This document shows, in pieces, positions 41,819 to 49,821 of a stretch of DNA of 52,194 nucleotides. The stretch comes from Streptacidiphilus fuscans (GTDB taxonomy: Bacteria > Actinomycetota > Actinomycetes > Streptomycetales > Streptomycetaceae). The number at the start of each line of letters is the position of its first letter. Position 1 is the stretch's first letter. The notes under the pieces were generated by a model. The model was given only the letters and a program-made list of their open reading frames with translations, did no database searches and was not told where the DNA came from. The DNA is taken from positions 147,817 to 200,010 of the forward strand of contig NZ_JADPRT010000017.1 of NCBI RefSeq assembly GCF_015690355.1, read 5' to 3'. Made by a program: the position numbers and the translations under genes.

Positions 41819-42718
41819 TCACCCCTGGTGCGCGCGGCGGCCGATCAGGTCGGCGAGCAGGGCCAGAGGTGGCCAGTCCGCGTGGCCGCGTCGGGTGACG
41901 GCGAACGCCCGTAGCAGGACGTCCGGCCCGGTCAAGGGCAACAGGCGGACGCCGGGGACGGTTGGCCGGTCCATCGGCAGCAGGCCGACGCCCAGCCCGG
42001 CCGTGATCATGTCCTCGACCAGGTCCAGGCTGTCGGAGCGGTGCGTCAAGTGCGCGGTGAAGCCCGCCATCGAGGCGAGCGTGCGGATCACCGTCTCGTC
42101 GGCCGTGTTGCGGGAGTTGCCGATCCAGTCCGCCGAGCGGAACCGCGCGAAGACCTCCACGGAGGTGGCAGCCGGTGTCCCGTCCGCCTCGGCGGTCGGA
42201 ACGCCGAGGCCCCAGGCGGAGGTCCACAGCGGGACGGAGATCAGAGCCGTGTCGACGGTCGCGGGCGCGAGGTTGTAGTCGTAGGTGAGCGCCAGGTCCA
42301 CCTCGTCCGCCGTCAGCAGCGCCAGCGACTCGGCGGGCTCGTGCTCGCGCACGAGGACGCGCAGGCGCGGGTACTCGTCCGCCAACTGCTCGATGATCGG
42401 CAGGACACGCGCGCGCAGCGCGGTCGCGAAGCCCGCCACCCGCACCGTGCCGCTGGGCTCCGCGCCGGGCGCGAGGTCGCGCTGCGCTGCCTCGACCGCC
42501 GCCAGGATGACCGTCGCGTGCTCGACCAGCCGCCGCCCGGCGGGCGTCAGCCGGACCCGTCGGCCCTGCGGCTCGATCAGCGCCGCTCCCGTCTCCCTGG
42601 CCAGCGTCGCGATCTGCTGCGACACCGTGGACGTGGTGGTGTGGAGCGTGTCGGCCACGGCCCGCATCGAACCGAGCCGAGCCAACTCCACCAACACCTG
42701 CAGACGCCGCGTTTCCAT
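41819..42718 (-). CDS. LysR-family regulator
   Basis: 299 residues from ATG 42718. N-terminal winged HTH ('METRRLQVLVELARLGSMRA', 'LHTTTSTVSQQIATLARETG') and a substrate-binding domain ('SGTVRVAGFATALRARVLPI', 'DEVDLALTYDYNLAPATVD', 'GLGVGLLPMDRP'). A long upstream extension of the frame is Arg/Gln-rich and antisense to the EamA gene, so it is excluded. Divergent from that transporter gene with 105 bp between starts, the classic layout for a LysR protein controlling an exporter. Confidence 0.93.
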   Translation of the reverse strand: METRRLQVLVELARLGSMRAVADTLHTTTSTVSQQIATLARETGAALIEPQGRRVRLTPAGRRLVEHATVILAAVEAAQRDLAPGAEPSGTVRVAGFATALRARVLPIIEQLADEYPRLRVLVREHEPAESLALLTADEVDLALTYDYNLAPATVDTALISVPLWTSAWGLGVPTAEADGTPAATSVEVFARFRSADWIGNSRNTADETVIRTLASMAGFTAHLTHRSDSLDLVEDMITAGLGVGLLPMDRPTVPGVRLLPLTGPDVLLRAFAVTRRGHADWPPLALLADLIGRRAHQG

Positions 42719-42823
42719 GCGGCCATTCTCCCGGACGTCGCGTCGAATCGTTCGACTTTCCTGAACGGTCAGTGCGTGATCCGCACGTGGACGCGAACGG
42801 TTGTCGCGCGATGTACTGATCGC

Positions 42824-43807
42824 ATGAGCGCCACCACCCACTCCCCCGAGCCTGTCACCAGCACCTCCACGTCCCGCGGCAACGCCGCGCGGATCGGGAC
42901 GCTGATGGGCGTGGCCTCGATGAGCACCGTCCAGCTCGGCTCGGCGCTCACCGTGCCGATGTTCGCCCGGCTCGGCGTACTCGGCACGGCCGGCCTGCGG
43001 CTGGCCTGGGCCGGGATCGTGCTGCTGGTGCTGGTCCGGCCCCGCCGACGCGACTTCGCGGGCCGCGACCTCGCCGCGTGCGTCGGCCTGGGGGTGGTCA
43101 CCTCCGGGATGATGATCTTCTTCGCGCTCGCGATCGCCCGGCTCCCGCTCGGCACGGCCAGCGCGCTGGAGTTCCTCGGCCCGCTCGCGGTCTCGCTCTT
43201 CGGGCCCGGACACGGACGCCGCGTCTGGACCGTCGCGGCCGGAGTGGGCGTCGTCCTGCTCACCGAGCCCTGGCACGGCGGCATCGACGCCCTCGGCCTC
43301 CTCTATGCACTGGCCGCCGCCGGGTGTTGGGCTGCGTACATCCTGCTCACGCAGCATGTCGGCGACCGGGTCACGGGGATGAGCGGCCTTGCGGTCTCGA
43401 TGCCGGTCGCGGCGGTCGTCGCGATGCTGGTGGCGGCACCGACGCTCGGCGCCCACCAGCCGTCCTGGGGACCGGTGCTGATCATGCTCGGCCTCGCCGT
43501 GCTCAGCCCCCTGGTGCCGTTCGCGCTGGAGTTCCTGGCGCTGCGACGCCTCACCGCGTCGTCCTTCGGCACCCTGATGAGCCTGGAACCCGCGATCGCT
43601 TTGCTGATCGGCGCGGTCGTCCTGCACCAGATCCCGGGCGCAGGCCCGGCCCTCGGCGTCGCCCTGGTGGTCACCGCCGGCGTAGGCGCGACGCGCAGCG
43701 GCGCCCGCCCGGAGCCGACGACAGAGGCGAACGACGTGCCCGAGCCCGTAGAGGCAACCACCCCCGAGGACCAGCTCGCCCTCGCAGGCTCAGTCAGGGC
43801 CGCCTGA
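42824..43807 (+). CDS. EamA-family exporter (RhtA-like)
   Basis: 327 residues from ATG 42824. Ten hydrophobic helices in two EamA halves ('LGTAGLRLAWAGIVLLVLVR', 'ALEFLGPLAVSLF', 'LGLLYALAAAGCWAAYILLT', 'FGTLMSLEPAIALLIGAVVL'). The paired 'LEFLGPLAV' and 'SLEPAIALLIG' motifs are typical of RhtA-type amino-acid or metabolite exporters. Likely regulated by the divergent LysR protein. Its last 18 bases overlap a tiny minus-strand Cys-rich gene. Confidence 0.92.
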   Translation: MSATTHSPEPVTSTSTSRGNAARIGTLMGVASMSTVQLGSALTVPMFARLGVLGTAGLRLAWAGIVLLVLVRPRRRDFAGRDLAACVGLGVVTSGMMIFFALAIARLPLGTASALEFLGPLAVSLFGPGHGRRVWTVAAGVGVVLLTEPWHGGIDALGLLYALAAAGCWAAYILLTQHVGDRVTGMSGLAVSMPVAAVVAMLVAAPTLGAHQPSWGPVLIMLGLAVLSPLVPFALEFLALRRLTASSFGTLMSLEPAIALLIGAVVLHQIPGAGPALGVALVVTAGVGATRSGARPEPTTEANDVPEPVEATTPEDQLALAGSVRAA

Positions 43808-43939
43808 GCCGCTCCCCAGGCACGCGCGCCGGGCGTCGTGCCCCTTGCAGTCGCATCCGTACACGCGGCCGTTGATCTTCCGGACGCCCACGCCGCAGCA
43901 GCACGCGCAGTCCTCAACGCCGGTGCCGGTACTCAGCAT
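43790..43939 (-). CDS. Tiny Cys-rich protein next to DUF6879
   Basis: 49 residues starting 'MLSTGTGVEDCACCCGVGVR', with seven Cys in all (CxCCC, then CxC, then one more): 'VYGCDCKGHDARRACLG'. It looks like a small zinc- or iron-binding knuckle. The start overlaps the DUF6879 stop by 26 nt and the end overlaps the EamA gene by 18 nt. No strong ribosome site, so expression would rely on coupling to DUF6879. Real coding is plausible because Cys clustering is unlikely by chance, but not proven. Confidence 0.45.
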   Translation of the reverse strand: MLSTGTGVEDCACCCGVGVRKINGRVYGCDCKGHDARRACLGSGSGGPD

Positions 43940-44429
43940 GCGGCGTAGCGCGCTCCCAGACGGCCTCGAAGGCCGTCAGGCAGAGCTTGACCGTGGCGGG
44001 GTCGTCGACCATCTCCTTACCGGTGGATTCGCCGTTGCCGTCGAAGTGGTTGATCTGCAGGACCGTGCCGTCGAACAGCCAGAAGTCGTTGCCAGGTAGC
44101 GCGATGTCCGTGGCCCTGGCCCTGGGCAGCCAGCGCACCTGCTCGCCGGCCGAGATGTTCAGGCCGTCGGTGACGTCGTGCTCGTAACGCACATAGTCAC
44201 TGATCGGCTCCGACACGATCCTGGCCCGGCGCACCTGGACGCCGCGGGCGACGGCAGGCCGAACGAGGTCGATCCATCCCGGCCAGCGCTCGGCAGGGTC
44301 GAACAGGCGTCCGGCGGACCAGTCCTGGAACGCGGGATCGGTGCGCATGTAGCCGTCGCGCATCTCCAGATGGACCGCCGAGTGCCGGGCGGCGTTGAGG
44401 AGTTGATCAAACGCGGGGGACGCTGCCAC
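43914..44429 (-). CDS. DUF6879 family protein, copy 2
   Basis: 171 residues from GTG 44429 with GGAGGTGA just upstream. It shares with copy 1 'ARHSAVHLEMRDGYM', 'ARGVQVRRARIVSEPISDY', 'VRWLPRARATDIALPGNDFW' and 'TVKLCLTAFEAVWERATPHA'. The start lies inside the end of a truncated partner gene by 23 nt, the same overlap as in the first cassette. Function unknown. No XRE gene is next to this copy; a Cys-rich mini-gene follows instead. Confidence 0.87.
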   Translation of the reverse strand: MAASPAFDQLLNAARHSAVHLEMRDGYMRTDPAFQDWSAGRLFDPAERWPGWIDLVRPAVARGVQVRRARIVSEPISDYVRYEHDVTDGLNISAGEQVRWLPRARATDIALPGNDFWLFDGTVLQINHFDGNGESTGKEMVDDPATVKLCLTAFEAVWERATPHAEYRHRR

Positions 44430-44541
44430 CGTTCACCTCCGGGAAGAGCTGCATCATTCGGCGGGGGAATTCGACCACACCCTCGTGGTCGGGGATGCTG
44501 ATCTGCCTGCACGGGCGGCGTCGGTGACCTTCCAACCCTGC
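44407..44541 (-). pseudogene. 5'-truncated partner gene of the second DUF6879 cassette
   Basis: In frame directly after the glycosyltransferase stop codon, the minus strand codes 'CRQISIPDHEGVVEFPRRMM' and 'QLFPEVNGGSVPRV' before a stop. From 'IPDHE' to the end it is 29 residues, exactly as long as the end of the intact partner at 15275-15616, and it overlaps DUF6879 by the same 23 nt. The first ~80 codons are missing; the glycosyltransferase gene occupies that place. Probably the scar of a deletion or insertion. Confidence 0.65.
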
Positions 44542-46431
44542 CTAGCGCGCCGTCGCGACGGGCTCGTTGTCGGGCACGAGCGTCGACGTCCCGTCCCCCT
44601 CCCTCTGCACCCGCAGGGCGCGGTCCGCGAGGAGGGCCTGGAGCGGGGCGGCGAGCCAGGTGGTGGCGCGCTGGAGGACGGTGACCAGGGCCAGGCCGAT
44701 CACCGCGTTGCCGCGCCAAGCGCACAACCCGACCACGCACACCAGCGCAAGCACGACCCCCTCGTACAGCTCCGCTCTGGCCTCCAGCGCGCTGCGCCAA
44801 CCCGTCGGACGCACGGCGAACTTGGCCGTGCGGCCCCACGCGTGGCCACGGCCGAGCAGCCCGCTCAGGCCGGCGGCCCAGGTCACGCGCTGCAGCGACA
44901 GCCTCGCCAGCGTCGCGGCGGCGAGGTCGCGGGCGGTGCAGTCGGAGGCGAAGCGTTGGGCGCGCAGCAGGGTCCAACCGGATGCCGCCTTGGCGGTCAG
45001 CAGCGCAACGGCGGCCGTGGCCGGGACTGCCGAGTGCGAAGGGAACCACGGCGCGACCACGAGGGCAAGGGCGAGCAACCACACCGCGCTGTTCGCCACG
45101 CTCTGGACAGCGGGCCGCAGCCCGTGGTGGGCGAGCAGCAGCTTCTGACCAGTCGTCAGGGACGACGGCGTCGCCCATCGGCGCGGCAGGTAGCGGCGCC
45201 AGTGGTGCCGGAGCTCCTGGACCGGGCCACGGATCCAACGGTGCCGCTGACTGCGGTGACCGGCAAAGGTCGCGGGTATCAGCCCGCGTCCGAGGGTCTG
45301 GTTGACGTAGCGTCCGCCGTAGCCCGCCGCCAGCATCCGCACGGCGAGCTCGGAGTCCTCGGTGGCGCACCATTCGGCCCAACCGCCGACCGCCTCAAGG
45401 GTGCTGCGCCGCACCACGCACATCGTGCCGGTGGTCAGCGCGGTGTTGTACTCGTTGCGGCTGACCAGGTAGGCGGCGTAGGGCTGCCGGTACTCCCAGT
45501 AGCAGCCGCGCAGGTACGCACCGTCCCACCGATCGCGGTAGTCGCGGTAGTCGTGGCGGGTCTGCACGTAGCCGGTGCGCGGATCGTCGAACTGCCCGGC
45601 GAGCGAGGAGAGGAAGTCGGGCTGGGCCTGGTAGTCCGCGTCGACGACGGCGATCAGCTCCGCCTCCGGCGCGGTGTGGCGCAGCACGAGGTTCAGCGCG
45701 CCCGCCTTCGCGCCGGTGACGCCGTCGACGTGCAGAAAGCGGAAGCGCGGCCCGAGGCTGCGGCAGTGCTCCTGGACCGGGCGCCACAGCAACTCGTCGG
45801 CGGTGTTGTTGTCGATGACGACGACCTCGAACGCGCGGTACTCCTGCGCGGCGAGGGCGTCGAGCGTCGCGCGGACCAGCTCCGGGGGTTCGGCGTAGGT
45901 GGGGACCTGGACGCTGATCAGCGGGCCGTCGAAGCGGCGGTCGGCGGGGGTGAGCCGCCTCGGCCGGGACCAGGTCGCCCGCAGCTGGACCTCCCGGGCG
46001 AGGTAGTCCTCGATCACGGTGTTCGGCAGCGCGAGCAAGCAGGCGACGGCCGAGACGACGGCGATCCCCCACGTAACCGGATCCGCGACCGGACCCGCGT
46101 CGCCCGACCACGCACAGACGAGCCAGAACGCCGCAACGAGCAGCTGCGTCACGGCGGAACCGGCGAACACCCAGCGGCCGAGCGGCGTCAGCCGCCGCGA
46201 AGCCAGCGCCACGCCCGCCACCAGCGCCGCGCCGACCAGGCCGAGTGCCAAGCGCCCCGCCACCCACCACGGGACCACGATCGCCAGCAGCCCGCACACC
46301 CCTGTGCCGAGCCACTTCTGACGCCACGTCGTCGTCGCCACCGGCGTGCGACCCCGCACCAGCGCGCCGCCGCAGACGCTCGCCGTCGTCGCGCTGAGCA
46401 GACCTGCCGTGACCACGTCCAGCGGTCCCAT
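44542..46431 (-). CDS. Processive GT2 family glycosyltransferase (cellulose-synthase-like)
   Basis: 629 residues from ATG 46431; a longer upstream frame is unlikely. Two or three N-terminal membrane helices, then the GT-A domain: 'QVPTYAEPPELVRATLDALA', 'VVVIDNNTADELLW', 'ELIAVVDADYQAQPDFL' (DxD), 'CATEDSELAVRMLAAGY' and 'GHRSQRHRWIRGPVQEL' (QxxRW-type motif), then about five C-terminal helices. These features mark a processive beta-glycan synthase or a lipid-linked sugar transferase. No partner PilZ or CelD-like gene lies next to it. Confidence 0.92.
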   Translation of the reverse strand: MGPLDVVTAGLLSATTASVCGGALVRGRTPVATTTWRQKWLGTGVCGLLAIVVPWWVAGRLALGLVGAALVAGVALASRRLTPLGRWVFAGSAVTQLLVAAFWLVCAWSGDAGPVADPVTWGIAVVSAVACLLALPNTVIEDYLAREVQLRATWSRPRRLTPADRRFDGPLISVQVPTYAEPPELVRATLDALAAQEYRAFEVVVIDNNTADELLWRPVQEHCRSLGPRFRFLHVDGVTGAKAGALNLVLRHTAPEAELIAVVDADYQAQPDFLSSLAGQFDDPRTGYVQTRHDYRDYRDRWDGAYLRGCYWEYRQPYAAYLVSRNEYNTALTTGTMCVVRRSTLEAVGGWAEWCATEDSELAVRMLAAGYGGRYVNQTLGRGLIPATFAGHRSQRHRWIRGPVQELRHHWRRYLPRRWATPSSLTTGQKLLLAHHGLRPAVQSVANSAVWLLALALVVAPWFPSHSAVPATAAVALLTAKAASGWTLLRAQRFASDCTARDLAAATLARLSLQRVTWAAGLSGLLGRGHAWGRTAKFAVRPTGWRSALEARAELYEGVVLALVCVVGLCAWRGNAVIGLALVTVLQRATTWLAAPLQALLADRALRVQREGDGTSTLVPDNEPVATAR

Positions 46432-46690
46432 CACGATCCCCCACCCGGCTCGGGCACACCCGACACGCCGAGCTCGGGGCACAAGGCGCGTGCGGACCCG
46501 AACACTTGACTGACTGTTCTCATCCTGGCGCACCTGAGTGTACGCAGTCATCCCGCCTCGCACTCGCCCGGCGCCGCGCCGACGCGCCCCCGCCATGCGC
46601 ATGAATGTTGTGATGATCTGCATAGGAATGCGGCATATGCCGAATAAGTGACACCATCGCTTGGTTCGTACAGAGAGGATTCCCTTTCGT

Positions 46691-47236
46691 ATGCCCCGTA
46701 TCCGTGTCGCTCCTGGAGTGGCTGTCCTCGCTGCGGCCTGCGGTGCCACCGCAGTGCTTGGCGCCGTTCTCGCCTTCTCCCCCGCCGCCGCGCTGAGCGC
46801 GGACCACGCACGCGCCGCAGTACCCGCCGCAGCCGCCACGGCGTCGCCGACCCAGTCACCGTGCCCGGGCGGCGAGGAGACCACGCCCTGTCCCGCCTCG
46901 TCGAAGGACCGTGACGACGTCGACAACGGCAAGGCGGAGGTGGCCAAGGAGGAGCAGCAGAACAAGCAGGACATCGCCGACGCCAAGGCCCAGTCGGGCA
47001 AGTGCCCGCCCACGTCGAAACAGTGCATGACCGACCTCACCGGTGACGGCAAGGCCGAGAAGGACGGGATGGCCAAGGCCGAGCAGCAGCTCGACAGCGA
47101 GAAGCCCGCCCCGACCGACAACGCGTCAGGAGCCGTCGGCGACGCGTGCAAGGACTTCGGCGCCCAGCTGCCGCCCGGCCTGGCCCCGTCCGACGCTCCC
47201 GACGAGCCGACCCGAATCTGCGAGCTGATGCACTGA
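46691..47236 (+). CDS. Secreted Cys-containing helical protein
   Basis: 181 residues from ATG 46691 (GAGAGGA about ten bases upstream). Signal peptide ('GVAVLAAACGATAVLGAVLA'), then a Lys/Glu/Asp-rich helical part ('DVDNGKAEVAKEEQQNKQDI') with three Cys pairs spread along it ('SPCPGG', 'TPCPAS', 'GKCPPTSKQCM', 'DACKDFG', 'RICELM'). Stop overlaps the next start (TGATG), so it is coupled to the following gene. Function unknown. Confidence 0.78.
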   Translation: MPRIRVAPGVAVLAAACGATAVLGAVLAFSPAAALSADHARAAVPAAAATASPTQSPCPGGEETTPCPASSKDRDDVDNGKAEVAKEEQQNKQDIADAKAQSGKCPPTSKQCMTDLTGDGKAEKDGMAKAEQQLDSEKPAPTDNASGAVGDACKDFGAQLPPGLAPSDAPDEPTRICELMH

Positions 47237-48357
47237 TGACGACTCCCGTGACGACCCTGACAACCCCGACGCCGCCGACGACCCTGACGCCCCCGACGAC
47301 CTCGACGACCCTGCGCCGCCGCGTCCTCGTCCTCACCGCGGTCGCCACCGCCGCAGCGGTCGCGCTGTGCGGTCCGACGGCGACGGCGACCGCCGACTCC
47401 GCAGCCTCCGACGCGCTGCCCACCGTCGACGGCCCGGCCGTGCCGGTCGCCCAGGCCTACGACGGCAACACGCTGCTGCCCTCGACGCAGCGGGTGACCG
47501 ACTTCTGCGGCGCGCACGCGAACGCCTGCCGCTTCGTCATCGACCGGGCCGCGTCCAGCGAGTACCTCACCGCCGTCAAGTCCCTGGGCAATGCGGTGAT
47601 CAACTGCACCAGCAGCCCGATCACGCTCACCAGGGACGTCTCGATGGACGTCAGCAACTCCGACAACCTCGGCGGCGAGATCACCGGTCAGATCACCGTG
47701 CAGGGACAGCTGAGCGGCTCTGCGGCGGTCACGGCCGGGGTCAGCGGCGAGGCCGGCGGCAACTTCAAGACGCCGGACCAGTCCAAGGGCCCCAGTGCGG
47801 AGGTCAACGCCAAGGGCGGCGCCAACGGCAGCGGCGCGCTGACCGGTTCGGCGTCCCTGAGCACGGCGTTCCAGGGCGCGTTCAAGCTGGCCTACAACAA
47901 GACCTGGTCGACGGACCAGAAGGAGTCGACCACCTACCAGGTCACCGTGCTCTCCGGCGACGCGCTGATGTTCGGCGCCAGCGCCGCGATGCGGCGGATC
48001 GCCGGGGGCATCTTCGTCGGCAACGGCATGGGGATCAAGAACGTCTACGTCGACGGCCCCTCCAGCGTGAACAACAGCACCTTCGTGGCCGAGACCTACA
48101 CCGTCCCGAACAACACCTGCACGCGGCTGCGGCCCGACGGCAAGACCGGGAACAACGAGACCACGCCCCCGCCGACCAAGGCCCTGCCGCCCGGCGGCAC
48201 GGCGATGCGCGGCATCCCGACCCGCAGTGTCCCGCCGCGCAGCACGGCGACGCGCAGCATGCCGACCCTGCCCTCCGGCCTGATCGAGCTGCCCGGCGGA
48301 CTGCCCGCCGGCTCCCGGCTGACGCAGCAGGTCGCCCTGCCCGGCGGACGCCGATGA
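47236..48357 (+). CDS. Secreted beta-rich protein, possibly pore-forming-toxin-like
   Basis: 373 residues. A Thr/Pro-rich start and signal peptide ('VLVLTAVATAAAVALCG') lead to a Cys module ('VTDFCGAHANACRFVIDRAA', 'LGNAVINCTSSPITLTRDV') and a long Ser/Thr/Gly-rich alternating segment ('QITVQGQLSGSAAVTAGVSG' to 'LTGSASLSTAFQGAFKLAYN') followed by 'TYQVTVLSGDALMFGASAAM'. The alternating stretch inside a beta-rich core recalls the membrane hairpin of aerolysin/ETX-MTX2 proteins; this is a weak, shape-based guess. The C-terminus is Pro/Arg-rich. Overlaps the gene before (TGATG) and after (ATGA). Confidence 0.7.
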   Translation: MTTPVTTLTTPTPPTTLTPPTTSTTLRRRVLVLTAVATAAAVALCGPTATATADSAASDALPTVDGPAVPVAQAYDGNTLLPSTQRVTDFCGAHANACRFVIDRAASSEYLTAVKSLGNAVINCTSSPITLTRDVSMDVSNSDNLGGEITGQITVQGQLSGSAAVTAGVSGEAGGNFKTPDQSKGPSAEVNAKGGANGSGALTGSASLSTAFQGAFKLAYNKTWSTDQKESTTYQVTVLSGDALMFGASAAMRRIAGGIFVGNGMGIKNVYVDGPSSVNNSTFVAETYTVPNNTCTRLRPDGKTGNNETTPPPTKALPPGGTAMRGIPTRSVPPRSTATRSMPTLPSGLIELPGGLPAGSRLTQQVALPGGRR

Positions 48358-49769
48358 GCGCCCGCAGCCCCCGACCCCGCTCCGATCGCTCCCAGGAGAC
48401 GCCGACCGTGAACCGCACCGCCCTGCGCCGTTCCGCCGTGGCCACCCTCTGCCTCGGCCTGGCCGCCGTGCCCGCCTGCCCGGCGTTCGCCCAGCACGCG
48501 CCGCAAGAGCAGCAGCGGCGGCAGGCCGATGTCGCCCTGATCAACGGCGACTTCAGCCTGCCTGCCTTCACTGGCTCGCCCAGCACCGCCAACGTCGCGG
48601 GCTGGTCGGTCGGTTCGACCTCGGCCAACAACGGCGCCGGTACCAGCCAGGGCGTCTGGCGCTACCCGGGTGACAAGGACGGACACCCGGACAAGCTCAC
48701 TGCGGTGATGCTGCGTCAGTCCGGCGCGGACTACGCCTTCAAGCAGCGGCTCCGCGGCGTGCGCCCGGGGGCCAGGGTCACCGTCACCTTCGACGACAGT
48801 CCCGGCGTCAGCATCTACTGCACCACGCGCACCGTCGAGCAGGGCCAGACGTACACCGTGCAGGGCGAGGGCGGCAGCAGTCAGAACGAGCTGACCGAAC
48901 CGGACCCCGACAAGACATGGAACGTCGAGGGAAACGGGGTGTGGCGCACCGGGCGCAGCTACACCTTCACCGCCGACTCGTACGAACCGCTGCTCACCTT
49001 CACCTCGACCGTCCCGGCCAAACCGTACGCCGCGGCCAACGGGACGGGAACCAACGGCGGCTACTGCGGCCCGATGATCGCCGGCCTCAAGGCCGTCCAG
49101 GTCGAGCCGCCGGTGGACAAGACGATCCGCTCCACCGACCTCCCCCCGTCGGAGGCCTTCAAGGGCAACGACGCGCGTCCCGTCAGCGAGGCCGTCACGG
49201 AGTGTGCGAGGAACGCGAAGCAGTGCACGTTCACGCCGCTCGCGGACTACTCCTTCTCCTACTACGCGCCCGCGCAGCAGGTGGACGAGACCTACATCAA
49301 CTGCACCCGCGCCACGCTCGACCGGACCCGCCCGCTGACGTTCAACTCCCGCACCATCAGCGACCTTCCGGCCGCCGCCGGGTTGCCGCCCGCGGATGCC
49401 AAGACCGCGCCGTCGAGCATGAACCAGCAGTTCACCACCGGGACCGGCAGCAGCCCCTCGTGGAGCCCCTCGACCGACCGCAGCGTCAAGGAGGTGGTCA
49501 ACCCCGGTGAGGCGTCCTGGTTCGAGGCGCAGAGCGGCCGTCAGCGCACCGAGGGCTGGTTCACCTCCAACCCGACTCCGGCCGACCCCAACCAGGACTG
49601 GCGGATCTACACGGTGCTGGACTACCCGTCCCCGCAGATCGCGGATCGCCTCTACCAGCGCACCGGTCCGCTCACCTCGGCCGAGCTGGCCCGCTGCCGC
49701 GCCGACCGCCCCTCCGCGCTGACGCCCAACGACCAGGGCGCACCGGCGGGCGGAGTCAACCGTGGCTGA
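48354..49769 (+). CDS. Secreted protein with jelly-roll-like domain and shared Cys module
   Basis: 471 residues; ATG overlaps the previous stop by 4 nt. Signal peptide 'ALRRSAVATLCLGLAAVPAC'. Residues about 60-250 resemble a DUF642/CBM-type jelly roll ('LINGDFSLPAFTGSPSTANV', 'YAFKQRLRGVRPGARVTVTF', 'GGYCGPMIAGLKAVQV'). The C-terminal half repeats the Cys module of the preceding protein ('VTECARNAKQCTFTPLADYS', 'DETYINCTRATLDRTRPLTF') and ends with 'ELARCRADRP'. The shared module suggests both products interact or bind the same ligand. Confidence 0.75.
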   Translation: MSARSPRPRSDRSQETPTVNRTALRRSAVATLCLGLAAVPACPAFAQHAPQEQQRRQADVALINGDFSLPAFTGSPSTANVAGWSVGSTSANNGAGTSQGVWRYPGDKDGHPDKLTAVMLRQSGADYAFKQRLRGVRPGARVTVTFDDSPGVSIYCTTRTVEQGQTYTVQGEGGSSQNELTEPDPDKTWNVEGNGVWRTGRSYTFTADSYEPLLTFTSTVPAKPYAAANGTGTNGGYCGPMIAGLKAVQVEPPVDKTIRSTDLPPSEAFKGNDARPVSEAVTECARNAKQCTFTPLADYSFSYYAPAQQVDETYINCTRATLDRTRPLTFNSRTISDLPAAAGLPPADAKTAPSSMNQQFTTGTGSSPSWSPSTDRSVKEVVNPGEASWFEAQSGRQRTEGWFTSNPTPADPNQDWRIYTVLDYPSPQIADRLYQRTGPLTSAELARCRADRPSALTPNDQGAPAGGVNRG

Positions 49770-49821
49770 GACCACCCTTTCCTCCCGTACCACCACCGCA
49801 CAACGAAGGAGTGAGGGACGC

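Noticed and set aside
46500..46519. GAACA...TGTTC inverted repeat as an SOS (LexA) box
   Set aside because: The half-sites are ten bases apart, whereas LexA sites in actinobacteria have GAAC-N4-GTTC spacing.
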